Notes: generated by a model from the sequence alone, not told the origin. A stretch of 64,000 bases of DNA from Thermoanaerobaculales bacterium (GCA_025456145.1 JALOLD010000001.1:124001-188000); one strand, 5' to 3'. Counted from the stretch's first letter, positions 46,357 to 56,854 are shown. Translations and numbers: made by a program.

Positions 46357-47736
46357 TCACTCGACGAGCTTGAACATCACCGCGGCGAGGAAGCCCGCGA
46401 GGGTGCCGAGCCCGACCTGGTTCGGGGTGCCGTGGTGCGCCGCCTCGGGGATCATGGCGGCGGCGATCATGGTCAGCATGGCTCCGGCGGCGACGCCCTC
46501 GGCAAAGACCAGCCAGGTCTCGTCGAGCACGCCGGCGAGCAGGAAGCCGGCGCCCGCGCCGACCGAGGTGATGACCATGAGCGCGAGCCACATCAGGAAG
46601 ACCCGGCGCCGGGTGAGCCCGGCGGCGAGCATGTTGGCCGAGCTCGAAAGCGCCTCCGGGAAGTTCGACAGGAAGAGGCCGGCGATGAGCGTGTACGGAA
46701 TGACGTGGAGAAAGCGGAGGGTCTCGGTCGAGGGGTGCGCGGCCACGGTGACGAACAGCCCGGCGCCGATCACCACGCTCTCGGGAATGCCGTCGAGGAG
46801 GATCCCCAGCCACACCGCCAGTGGCGAGCCGTGGCTCTCGCTCTGTGCCCTGCGAAGAGCGATCTCGGGCACCTGGCCGCCGTGCCGCAGCGACACCGCC
46901 GCGGCCCGCGCCCAGTCGACAGTCCGGGTGAGCCGGGTGACGAGCTGCTCCCGGAGTTGCTCCATGCGGTCGCTGGCAAGCTCACGGCAGGCGCGGTCGA
47001 AGTCGGGCGAGAGGGCGCGTAGCCGGTCGACGTCCCCGCGTCGCAGCGCGAGACAGCCGACATCGGTCCTCGCCGTGACCCGGCCGAGCCCCTCGAGCTC
47101 CGGCGCCACCAGGCTCACCGCGCCGACCAGGGTGCCGGGTCCGAGGACCGCGGCGTGGGCGCCGCCGACCTCCGCATCGACCTCCCCCTCGATCACGATG
47201 TAGGCCTCGCCGGTGTCGGCGTCCGGACCGGCGAGGACGGCGCCCTTGGGGACATCGACCGGGCGCAGCATCCCCGCGAGGTCCTCGGCCAGGCTGTCCG
47301 GCAGGGCGTCGAAGGGGCGGGCCAGGGAGACCGCCTCCATCATGGCGCGGACATCCTGTCGGCGCTGCCTCGCGACCTCCGCGAGGGTGGTGGCGGTCTT
47401 GCGGATGTGACCCCCGCTGCTGTTGACGACCGCGTCGAGGGCCACGAAGAGCAGCCCGCCGAGCACCCCGCCGATCATCAGGGCGAGGAAGTTGGCGAGG
47501 GCGTGGTCGTCTCCCCCTCCGTGCTTCGACACGGTCAGGGCGAGGGCGGTGGGGGCGACGAGCTCGACGCTCAGCGCCGCGATCAGCGCGCCGGCGCCGA
47601 AGGCTGCGAGGATCGAGATGGTGGTGCGGCTGAACTGCCGCCGAAGACCGACCGCCGACCCGAGGGGGAGCGACACCGCGCTGACCCCGCCGAGGGCGAG
47701 CGCCCAGAGTGCGTGGATTATCGTTACGTCGTTCAT
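46357..47736 (-). CDS. ZIP-family metal transporter with inserted cyclic-nucleotide-binding-like domain
   Basis: N-terminal TM helices; central FDALPDSLAEDLAGMLRPVDVPKGAVLAGPDADTGEAYIVIEGEVDAEVGGAHAAVLGPGTLVGAVSLV; C-terminal LGILLDGIPESVVIGAGLF and IAGLFLSNFPEALSSSANM. Confidence 0.87.
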   Translation of the reverse strand: MNDVTIIHALWALALGGVSAVSLPLGSAVGLRRQFSRTTISILAAFGAGALIAALSVELVAPTALALTVSKHGGGDDHALANFLALMIGGVLGGLLFVALDAVVNSSGGHIRKTATTLAEVARQRRQDVRAMMEAVSLARPFDALPDSLAEDLAGMLRPVDVPKGAVLAGPDADTGEAYIVIEGEVDAEVGGAHAAVLGPGTLVGAVSLVAPELEGLGRVTARTDVGCLALRRGDVDRLRALSPDFDRACRELASDRMEQLREQLVTRLTRTVDWARAAAVSLRHGGQVPEIALRRAQSESHGSPLAVWLGILLDGIPESVVIGAGLFVTVAAHPSTETLRFLHVIPYTLIAGLFLSNFPEALSSSANMLAAGLTRRRVFLMWLALMVITSVGAGAGFLLAGVLDETWLVFAEGVAAGAMLTMIAAAMIPEAAHHGTPNQVGLGTLAGFLAAVMFKLVE

Positions 47737-47940
47737 GGCCTCGCGCCTCCCGGGAGACCGCACACCGCCTCGAGCCGCCTTTCGGTTCGCCGACGCCGGT
47801 GTCGGGGGTTGTTCGCGGGGTCGATTCTGACAGGCCGCGGAACGCGACGCCACCGCGACGGTCTCCAGCGTCCCGACCTGGGGCGCCACCACACCGTGGG
47901 CTCTGCACCGGGGGCTGGACGGCTCCCCTATACTGCCGCG

Positions 47941-50517
47941 ATGACCGACGCCTCCGACGTGGCCAACCTGCTGTCACGGATCCCCCCCGGCGGGACCACC
48001 GACCCCGACGAGATCCTCGATCTCTTCCTCGGGTGGGTGACCGACATCGGCTTCGAGCTCTACCCGGCCCAGGAGGAGGCGCTGCTCGAGCTGATGGCCG
48101 GCCGCCACGTGGTGCTCTCGACGCCGACCGGATCGGGCAAGTCGCTGGTCGCCCTCGGTCTCCACTTCAAGGGGCTGTGCGAGGGCCGGGTCAGCTACTA
48201 CACCTCCCCGATCAAGGCGCTGGCGTCCGAGAAGTTCTTCGCGCTGTGCCGGGACCTCGGCGCCGACAATGTCGGGATGCTCACCGGCGACGCGAGCATT
48301 AACCCCGGGGCGACGGTCGTGACCTGCACCGCCGAGGTGCTCGCCAACCTGTCGCTGCGGCTCGGCCCGGAGCTCGACGCGCCCTATGTCGTCATGGACG
48401 AGTTCCACTACTACTCGGACCGCGAGCGGGGCTGGGCCTGGCAGGTGCCCCTGGTCAACTCGCCGGCGAGCCAGTTCCTGCTCATGTCGGCGACCCTCGG
48501 GGACATGACCGCGATCATGCGCCACCTCGAGGACCGGACCGGTCGAGAGGCGGTCCACGTGACCTCGGCGGTGCGTCCGGTGCCCCTCGACTTCGCCTAT
48601 CGCGAGACACCGGTCCACGAGACCGTCGAGTGGCTGGCCGAGACCGGCAAGGTCCCCGCCTATGTCGTCAACTTCACCCAGCTCGAGTGCGCCGAGCTCG
48701 CTCAGGCGCTGACCAGCATGCCCTTGACCGGCAAGGACGAGAAGAAGGCGATCCAGGAGGCGGTGGCCGGAACCCGGTTCACCACCCCGTATGGCAAGGA
48801 GTTCCGGCGCTTCCTGTCGTTCGGGATCGGCGTCCACCACGCCGGGCTGCTGCCCAAGTACCGGCTGCTGGTCGAGAAGCTCTCGCAGCGGGGGCTGCTC
48901 AAGATCATCTCCGGGACCGACACCCTCGGCGTCGGGGTCAACATCCCGATCCGCACCGTGCTCTTCACCAAGCTCGCCAAGTTCGACGGCCGCAAGGTGA
49001 CCCAGCTCAAGGTCCGCGACTTCAAGCAGATCGCCGGGCGGGCCGGGCGCCGGGGCTTCGACGAGCAGGGCAGCGTCGTCGCCCAGGCGCCGGAGCACGT
49101 CATCGAGCGCAAGCTCGCCGAACGGCGGGCCGCCGCCAACCCGGGCAAGAAGCGCAAGGCGCCGACCAAGCAGCCGCGAGCCGGCGAGGTCTCCTGGTCC
49201 GACGAGACCTTCGCCAAGCTCGTCGCCGGGGAGCCCGAGCGGCTCGAGTCGCGCTTCCGCGTCACCCCGGGGATGATCGTCGACCTGCTCCAGCGCGACG
49301 CCGCGGTCAACGACCCCGAGGCCGGCAACTTCCACTCGCTGCGCGAGCTCATCCGCCACTGCCACGAGGACGACGCGGCCAAGGCGAGCCACCTCAACCA
49401 CGCCGCCAAGCTGGTCCGCTCGCTCGGGCACGCCGGGATCGTCCGGATGGTCAAGGACGCCGCGACCTCGTTCTTCTGGGTGGTAGTCGACGACGATCTC
49501 CAGCTCGACTTCTCGCTCTTCCACAACCTGTCGCTGTTCCTCGTCGAAGCCGTCGAGGGCCTCGACCCGGAGCACCCCGACTACGCCCTCGACCTGCTCA
49601 GCCTCGTCGAAGCGGTGCTCGAGGACCCGGCGATCGTCCTCCGCCGCCAGCTCGACGTCCTCAAGACCGAGCTCGTCGAGCGGCTCAAGGCCGAGGGGGT
49701 GAGCTACGAGGAGAGGATGAACCGGCTCGACGAGCTCACCGCGCCCCAGCCCTGCGCCGATTACCTGCACGCGGTCTTCGAGCGCTTCCGGGAGCTCCAC
49801 CCGTGGGTCGGCGGCGACATGGTCCGGCCCAAGTCGGTCGGCCGCGAGATGCTCGAGGGCTGGCTCGACTTCTCCGACTACGTCAAGCGCTACGGTCTGC
49901 ACCGCTCCGAGGGCGTGCTGCTCCGCTACCTGTCGCAGCTCTATCGGACCCTCGACCAGAACATCCCCGACGCCGCCAAGACCGAGGAGGTCCTCGACGT
50001 GCTCGGCTTCTTCCGCTCGATGCTCGAGAGGGTCGACACCAGCCTGATCGAGGAGTGGGAGGGGCTGCGCCACCCCGAGCTTCTTATCGAGCCGGCCGAG
50101 GACCCGCGGGACGCGCACCGCCGGGTGGTCATCGAGGAGCTGCGCACCGACCCGCGCACCCTCGCCTCGCGGGTCCGCGCCGAGCTCCGGCAGCTCGTCC
50201 ACGCCCTGTCCCTCAAGGCGTGGGAGGACGCCGCCGACGCCGTCCGTCAGCCCGCCGACCCCGGCCGGGCCTGGCCGGCCGAGCGGTTCGAGGCGGCGAT
50301 GGCGCCCTTCTTCGAGCGCTTCCCCACCCTGATTTTCGACCACCGCGCCCGGCTCGCCGACACCACCGTCCTCACCCGCGAGGACGACCGGCGGTGGCGG
50401 GTGACCCAGCGTCTGGTCGACCCCGAGGAGGAGAACCTCTGGTTCGTCGCCGGCGAGGTCGATCTCGACGCGTGGCAGGGGGGACCGCTGGTCGCGGTCA
50501 CGGAGATCGGGGCCTGA
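47941..50517 (+). CDS. Ski2-like DEAD/DEAH helicase (DUF3516-like C-terminus)
   Basis: FELYPAQEEALLELMAGRHVVLSTPTGSGKSLVALGLHFKGL...MDEFHYYSDRERGWAWQVPLV...LLMSATLGD...HHAGLLPKYRLLVEKLSQRGLLKIISGTDTLGVGVNIPIRTVLF...FKQIAGRAGRRGFD. Confidence 0.95.
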   Translation: MTDASDVANLLSRIPPGGTTDPDEILDLFLGWVTDIGFELYPAQEEALLELMAGRHVVLSTPTGSGKSLVALGLHFKGLCEGRVSYYTSPIKALASEKFFALCRDLGADNVGMLTGDASINPGATVVTCTAEVLANLSLRLGPELDAPYVVMDEFHYYSDRERGWAWQVPLVNSPASQFLLMSATLGDMTAIMRHLEDRTGREAVHVTSAVRPVPLDFAYRETPVHETVEWLAETGKVPAYVVNFTQLECAELAQALTSMPLTGKDEKKAIQEAVAGTRFTTPYGKEFRRFLSFGIGVHHAGLLPKYRLLVEKLSQRGLLKIISGTDTLGVGVNIPIRTVLFTKLAKFDGRKVTQLKVRDFKQIAGRAGRRGFDEQGSVVAQAPEHVIERKLAERRAAANPGKKRKAPTKQPRAGEVSWSDETFAKLVAGEPERLESRFRVTPGMIVDLLQRDAAVNDPEAGNFHSLRELIRHCHEDDAAKASHLNHAAKLVRSLGHAGIVRMVKDAATSFFWVVVDDDLQLDFSLFHNLSLFLVEAVEGLDPEHPDYALDLLSLVEAVLEDPAIVLRRQLDVLKTELVERLKAEGVSYEERMNRLDELTAPQPCADYLHAVFERFRELHPWVGGDMVRPKSVGREMLEGWLDFSDYVKRYGLHRSEGVLLRYLSQLYRTLDQNIPDAAKTEEVLDVLGFFRSMLERVDTSLIEEWEGLRHPELLIEPAEDPRDAHRRVVIEELRTDPRTLASRVRAELRQLVHALSLKAWEDAADAVRQPADPGRAWPAERFEAAMAPFFERFPTLIFDHRARLADTTVLTREDDRRWRVTQRLVDPEEENLWFVAGEVDLDAWQGGPLVAVTEIGA

Positions 50518-50523
50518 GGGCTT

Positions 50524-50741
50524 GGCCGGCGTCTTCGACGCCTGGGCGTGGCCGGTCCCTGCGGGACCTGGGGGTGAGGGCGTGGCCGGTCCCTTCGGGA
50601 CCTGGGCTTGAGGACGTGACGGTCGATGCTCACCTGCTCGAGACCCCAGGACCAGGCGCCGAAGGCGCCGGCCAAGCCCTCAAGCCCAGGCGCCAACGGC
50701 GCCGGTCACCCCCTCAAGCCCAGGCGCCATCGGCGCCGGTC
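50524..50741. repeat. Array of six REP-like palindromes (three forward, three inverted) with covarying stems
   Basis: Cores GGCC-GGCGTC-TTC-GACGCC-TGGG (50524-50546), GGCC-GGTCCC-TGC-GGGACC-TGGG (50550-50572), GGCC-GGTCCC-TTC-GGGACC-TGGG (50584-50606); inverted cores with GGCGCC-NNN-GGCGCC at 50652-50673, 50685-50707, 50719-50741. Confidence 0.92.
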
Positions 50742-50749
50742 AAGCCCTC

Positions 50750-51253
50750 TCAACACCCCCCGACGAGCGTCTTCGCCTGCCGATCCTTGGTGACGCCGGG
50801 GAAGGGCAGCACCCGGTTGTGCATGACCGCGTACACGCCGCCGGACAGCAGGCGGGCGGCGAGCAGCGCTTCGGTGACGTTCTGCAGGGCGTCGGTGTCG
50901 CGGAACTCGTAGGGCCGCATGGCGCCGGTCAGGATGACCGGGGTGTCGAGCCCGGCGAGCTCCCGGTGGAGCACATCGCCGGTCTTGGCAAGCGTGTCGG
51001 TGCCGTGCAGCACGACCACCGCGTCCGAGCTGGGCAGCGCGTCGCGCACCGCCTTGAGGATGGCCTGCCGGTCCTCCTCGGTCATGTCCAGTGAGTCCTT
51101 GTGCATCACCGCCACGTGGCGGATGAACAGATCGGGCAGTCGCAGCGACCCCAGGATCACCTCGAGGACCGAGCGCGAGTTGGCCAGCGAGCCGTCGAAC
51201 TCGTTGTAGGTCTTGTCGATCGTGCCGCCGGTGGTGAGGATGGTCAGTCGCAT
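50750..51253 (-). CDS. Short single-domain asparaginase-like protein
   Basis: RLTILTTGGTIDKTYNE...VVVLHGTDTLAKTGDVL...PVILTGAMRPYEFRDTDALQNVTEALLAARLLSGGVYAVMHNRVL; only 167 aa. Confidence 0.87.
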   Translation of the reverse strand: MRLTILTTGGTIDKTYNEFDGSLANSRSVLEVILGSLRLPDLFIRHVAVMHKDSLDMTEEDRQAILKAVRDALPSSDAVVVLHGTDTLAKTGDVLHRELAGLDTPVILTGAMRPYEFRDTDALQNVTEALLAARLLSGGVYAVMHNRVLPFPGVTKDRQAKTLVGGC

Positions 51254-51264
51254 GTCATCTCCCG

Positions 51265-51282
51265 CGTCCGCGTCCGCGTCTG
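51265..51282. repeat. Hexanucleotide repeat CGTCCG x3
   Basis: cgtccgcgtccgcgtctg. Confidence 0.8.
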
Positions 51283-51402
51283 TGCCCGCTTCCGAGCTCT
51301 GGCGAATCGGGAAGCGAATCTTATCCGGGTTTCGAGCACGTGGCAGCTTCCCGGCGCCACTTTTTCAGCGGTAGAGTCAAGAACGCGTCAACGCGATCGT
51401 TT

Positions 51403-51444
51403 CGGACGCGGACTCGGACGCGGACGCGGACTCGGACTCGGACG
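51403..51444. repeat. Hexanucleotide repeat CGGAC(G/T) x7, inverse of the CGTCCG arrays
   Basis: cggacg-cggact-cggacg-cggacg-cggact-cggact-cggacg. Confidence 0.92.
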
Positions 51445-51449
51445 CGGGT

Positions 51450-52406
51450 CTAGAAAAGCCCAACACCCCACAGATCGTGGATGTGAAGCACGCCGGCGAC
51501 CGCGCCGCTGCCGTCACAGACCAGGAGCGAGGTGATCCGCTTCTCCTCGAGCCGCTTGAGCGCCGCGGTGGCGAGCTCGTCGGCGGCGATGCAGACCCCA
51601 CCGGGGTGCATCACCTGCTCCGCCGTCCGGGCCAGCGGGTCGGCCTCCCGCTCCATGAGCCGGCGCAGGTCGCCGTCGGTGATCACTCCGAGCAGTGATC
51701 CCTCGAGATCGAGCACCACCGCGAGACCGAGCCCCTTGCGGCTCATCTCGTAGATCACGTCCTTCATCGCCGTATCGGCGCGAACCACCGGCATCTCGTC
51801 GCCGCTGTGCATGAGGTCTCCGACCTTCAGGAACTTCTTGCCCAGCTTGCCGCCCGGGTGGAAGCGGGCGAAGTCCTCCTCCTTGAAGCCCTTCTCGACC
51901 GCCACCGTGAGGGCCAGCGCATCGCCGAGGGCAAGGCTCGCGGTGGTCGAGGCGGTTGGAGCGAGGTTGAGCGGGCAGGCCTCGCTTCTCACTCCGAGGT
52001 CGAGGTGGACGTCCGCCGCCCTGGCCAGCGGCGAGCCCGGGTACGAGGTCATGGCGATGAGCGTGATGCCCTGCCGCTTGAGGATCTCGAGCAGCCTCAG
52101 GATTTCTTCGGTGGCGCCCGAGTTCGAGATCGCGACGACGAGGTCGCCGGTCGTGAGCATCCCGAGGTCGCCGTGGATCGCCTCGGCGGGGTGGAGAAAC
52201 AGCGCCGGCGTTCCGGTCGAGCTCATGGTCGCGGCGAGCTTGCGGCAGATGATCCCCGACTTGCCCATCCCGGTCCACACCACCCGGCCGGTGCAGCTGA
52301 CCACCATCGCCACCGCCCGCTCGAATTCGCCGCCGAGCCCTTCGACCAGCGCGCGGATGGCGTCCGCCTCGGTCGCCAGGACCTTGCGGGCGATCTCGAG
52401 GCTCAC
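51450..52406 (-). CDS. kdsD: Arabinose-5-phosphate isomerase (SIS + CBS)
   Basis: GRVVWTGMGKSGIICRKLAATMSSTGTPALFLHPAEAIHGDLGMLTTGDLVVAISNSGATEEILRLL...LAPTASTTASLALGDALAL...FHPGGKLGKKFLKVGDLMHSGDEMPVV, CBS pair. GTG start overlaps the kdsA stop. Confidence 0.95.
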   Translation of the reverse strand: MSLEIARKVLATEADAIRALVEGLGGEFERAVAMVVSCTGRVVWTGMGKSGIICRKLAATMSSTGTPALFLHPAEAIHGDLGMLTTGDLVVAISNSGATEEILRLLEILKRQGITLIAMTSYPGSPLARAADVHLDLGVRSEACPLNLAPTASTTASLALGDALALTVAVEKGFKEEDFARFHPGGKLGKKFLKVGDLMHSGDEMPVVRADTAMKDVIYEMSRKGLGLAVVLDLEGSLLGVITDGDLRRLMEREADPLARTAEQVMHPGGVCIAADELATAALKRLEEKRITSLLVCDGSGAVAGVLHIHDLWGVGLF

Positions 52407-53236
52407 GGCCCGACCTCGGCGAGGGTCCGGGCGATGGCGGTCACCTGTGCGACGAGCCGCTCGAGCTCGGCCGGCTCGAGCTGGGTCGTCGCGTCCGACA
52501 GCGCCTCGGCGGGCCGCGGGTGGACCTCGACGAAGAAGCCGTCGACCCCGACCGCCGCGGCGGCCCGCGCCAGGTAGGGGTGGAACTCGCGCGCACCGCC
52601 CGTAGAGTGGCCGAGCCCGCCCGGCAGCTGGAGCGAGTGGGTCACGTCGAAGACCACCGGGGCGAAGCGCCGCATGACCGGAAGCGACCGCATGTCGACC
52701 ACCAGGTTGTGATAGCCGAAGCTCGCTCCCCGCTCGGTCAGGGTGACCCGCTGGTTGCCGGTCGAGCGGATCTTCTCGACCGCGTTCCTCATGTCCTCGG
52801 GCGCCATGAACTGACCCTTCTTGACGTTGACCGAGGCGCCGCTCGCGCCGCAGGCGAGGAGCAGGTCGGTCTGACGGCAGAGAAAGGCAGGGACCTGGAG
52901 GATGTCGGCGACCTCGGCGGCCGGGGCCGCCTGCTCGGGGTGGTGGACGTCGGTGAGCACCGCCAGCCCGGTCTCGGCCTTGACCGCCGCGAGCGCCTCC
53001 AGCCCCTGCTCGAGCCCCGGACCGCGGTAGCTCGCCACCGACGAGCGGTTGGCCTTGTCGAAGGAGGCCTTGAAGATCGCCTTGACCCCGTGCCGGTCGG
53101 CGATCCCCCGGACCACCCGCGCGACCTCGAGCGCGAGCTCGGCCGACTCGATGACGCAGGGGCCGGCGATCAGGAAGGGCAGCGATTCGTCGCCGACCCG
53201 GATGCCGGGGGCGATCTCGAAGGGGGTCCAGTCCAT
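52403..53236 (-). CDS. kdsA: 3-deoxy-8-phosphooctulonate synthase
   Basis: FLIAGPCVIESAELALEVARVVRGI...FKASFDKANRSSVASYRGPGLEQGLEAL...VLTDVHHPEQAAPAAEVADILQVPAFLCRQTDLL...VDGFFVEVHPRPAEALSDATTQL. Confidence 0.97.
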   Translation of the reverse strand: MDWTPFEIAPGIRVGDESLPFLIAGPCVIESAELALEVARVVRGIADRHGVKAIFKASFDKANRSSVASYRGPGLEQGLEALAAVKAETGLAVLTDVHHPEQAAPAAEVADILQVPAFLCRQTDLLLACGASGASVNVKKGQFMAPEDMRNAVEKIRSTGNQRVTLTERGASFGYHNLVVDMRSLPVMRRFAPVVFDVTHSLQLPGGLGHSTGGAREFHPYLARAAAAVGVDGFFVEVHPRPAEALSDATTQLEPAELERLVAQVTAIARTLAEVGP

Positions 53237-53294
53237 AGCCGGTAGTGTAGCCGAACTCCCGATCAGGACCTTCCTCTGCCCTGGGCCGTACCCT

Positions 53295-53342
53295 GATCCG
53301 CGTCCGCGTCCGAGTCCGCGTCCGAGTCCGGGTCGGTGTCCG
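53295..53342. repeat. Hexanucleotide repeat NGTCCG x8 (slightly degenerate)
   Basis: gatccg-cgtccg-cgtccg-agtccg-cgtccg-agtccg-ggtcgg-tgtccg. Confidence 0.9.
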
Positions 53343-53482
53343 GCGCCGCTGCAACAATCAGAGTCCGTGGCAGGGGCAGGGCGAATGGCAGCGAACAGCG
53401 CCCCCGGGCCGCGCGGACCAGAAGGCCCGGTGTACCTAGCCGGGCGTGTTCATGAGCGGTCTGCCACCGCTGCCGTCGCGCC

Positions 53483-55231
<1,749 letters not shown>

Positions 55232-55978
55232 TCAGTCAGTGCCGGCGATCAGCCGGCGGACCCGTTCGAGATCCTCGGGCGTGTCGACCCCGTACGCCGG
55301 GTCGGGAGCGTCGAGGACCAGGATCTCCATACCGTTCTCGAGGGCACGCAGCTGCTCGAGCCCCTCGGCCCTCTCGAGGGGCGACGGCGCCCACCCGACG
55401 AATTGCTCGAGCGCATCCGTCCGGAAGCCGTAGATCCCAAGGTGCAGCCGCCACAGCCCGGCCGCCGCGCCGCCGTCGCGCGGATACGGGATCGCCGAGC
55501 GCGAGAAGTAGAGCGCGCGGCCGTCCGACCGACGCACCACCTTGACCGCGTTCGGGTCGCCCGCCCGTTCTTCGGCGAGCGGCCGGCACAGCGTCGCCAT
55601 CCCGACCTCCGGGCGCTCGCGAAGGCCGCGGACGAGGGTGTCGATGTTGGCGGCGCTGAGCATCGGCTCGTCGCCCTGGACGTTGACGACGATCTCCCAG
55701 TCACCTCGGTTCGCCAGGGCCGCGGCGATCCGGTCGGTGCCCGAGGGGTGCTCGCCGGTCATCGCCGCCTCGGCGCCCGCCGCCACCGCGGCGGCCGCCA
55801 CTCGCTCGTCGTCGGTGGCGACAAGGACGCGGTCGACGGTCGACGCCGCCCGGGCCCGACGCACGACGTGGGCGATCATCGGCGAGCCCCCCAGGTCGGC
55901 CAGGGCCTTGCCGGGAAACCGCGTCGAGCCCCAGCGCGCGGGGATCGCCGCGACGACGCCTCGGACATCGCCTGTCAT
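55232..55978 (-). CDS. kdsB: 3-deoxy-manno-octulosonate cytidylyltransferase
   Basis: VVAAIPARWGSTRFPGKALADLGGSPMIAHVVRRARAASTVDRVLVATDDERVAAAA...TDRIAAAL...IVVNVQGDEPMLSAANID...YFSRSAIPYPRD...HLGIYGFR. Confidence 0.97.
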   Translation of the reverse strand: MTGDVRGVVAAIPARWGSTRFPGKALADLGGSPMIAHVVRRARAASTVDRVLVATDDERVAAAAVAAGAEAAMTGEHPSGTDRIAAALANRGDWEIVVNVQGDEPMLSAANIDTLVRGLRERPEVGMATLCRPLAEERAGDPNAVKVVRRSDGRALYFSRSAIPYPRDGGAAAGLWRLHLGIYGFRTDALEQFVGWAPSPLERAEGLEQLRALENGMEILVLDAPDPAYGVDTPEDLERVRRLIAGTD

Positions 55979-56146
55979 CCTGTGGTGAGATGCTATGGGT
56001 CGCGGGCGACCGAGTCAAGAGTCTGCCCCAGGGTTGAAACAATCGTTTGTTTTGCACCCAACACACCGCAGCGACAGGGTTAAGAGACGGGATCTCGATC
56101 TACGGCGTAAGACCCGGCGATCTCATCAGTTGACCAGTCCGGCCGC

Positions 56147-56175
56147 TTGACGATTGGGGGCGGGGTTGATACAAA
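56147..56175 (+). promoter_or_regulatory. Candidate promoter of the TetR gene
   Basis: TTGACG-17 nt-TACAAA, then 7 nt to the ATG at 56183. Confidence 0.5.
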
Positions 56176-56182
56176 CAGCTGT

Positions 56183-56854
56183 ATGAATCTCGACACCAGG
56201 GCCCGTCTCCTCGAGACCGCAACCACCCTCTTCGCCGAGCACGGCTACCGCGGCGCCTCGGTCCGTCGCATCTGCGATCTCGCCCGCGCTAACCCGGGCG
56301 CCGTCTCCTACCACTTCGGAGGCAAGCGGCAGCTCTACCGGACCGTGCTCCGACGGGCCGCCGCGGCGCTCGCCGACCTCGATGCCGCGGCCGGAGCGGC
56401 CGGGAGCGACACCCCGCCGATCCTCCTGACCGACGCGGTCGCCGGGATCCTCCGGAAGGTCGAGGCGAGACCCCGCGAGGTCCGCCTCCTCCTGCGCGAC
56501 CTCGCGGATGGCGGCGATGTCGCCGTCGAGGCCCTCGAGCCGGCGCTCCGCGAGGCCTTCGAGAGCCTCCGCCTGGCGATCGGCGAGGATGCGGCGCCGC
56601 GCGGCTCGGCGACCGGGCTCCCCCTCCTCCTCGACCTCGCCGCGCCGCTCTTCCTGGTCACCGCGGCGTGGCCGCTGCTCCAGCGCGCCCTCGACCTCGA
56701 GCCCGGGCAGCGTCGGTCGCTCCTCGACGCCGCCTGCCGGCGCACCCTCGCCGCTCACGGTCAGGAGGCTTTGCGCTGGCGGTTTCAGAGCGTGTTGTCG
56801 CCGATCGAGAAGACGACCCCGCGCTCGGCGAGCCGCTCGACGACGAAGTCGTAG
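56183..56854 (+). CDS. TetR-family transcriptional regulator
   Basis: MNLDTRARLLETATTLFAEHGYRGASVRRICDLARANPGAVSYHFGGKRQLYRTVL. Confidence 0.93.
   Translation: MNLDTRARLLETATTLFAEHGYRGASVRRICDLARANPGAVSYHFGGKRQLYRTVLRRAAAALADLDAAAGAAGSDTPPILLTDAVAGILRKVEARPREVRLLLRDLADGGDVAVEALEPALREAFESLRLAIGEDAAPRGSATGLPLLLDLAAPLFLVTAAWPLLQRALDLEPGQRRSLLDAACRRTLAAHGQEALRWRFQSVLSPIEKTTPRSASRSTTKS

Noticed and set aside
47155-47940. N-terminal extension of the helicase ORF (start at 47155)
   Set aside because: Antisense to the ZIP-CNB gene; the ATG at 47941 follows TATACT and begins a sensible protein.
51450-53357. Single 635-aa ORF suggesting a KdsA-KdsD fusion
   Set aside because: KdsA is encoded in a different frame (52403-53236); only the portion from the GTG at 52406 is KdsD. 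The genes overlap by 4 nt and are not fused.
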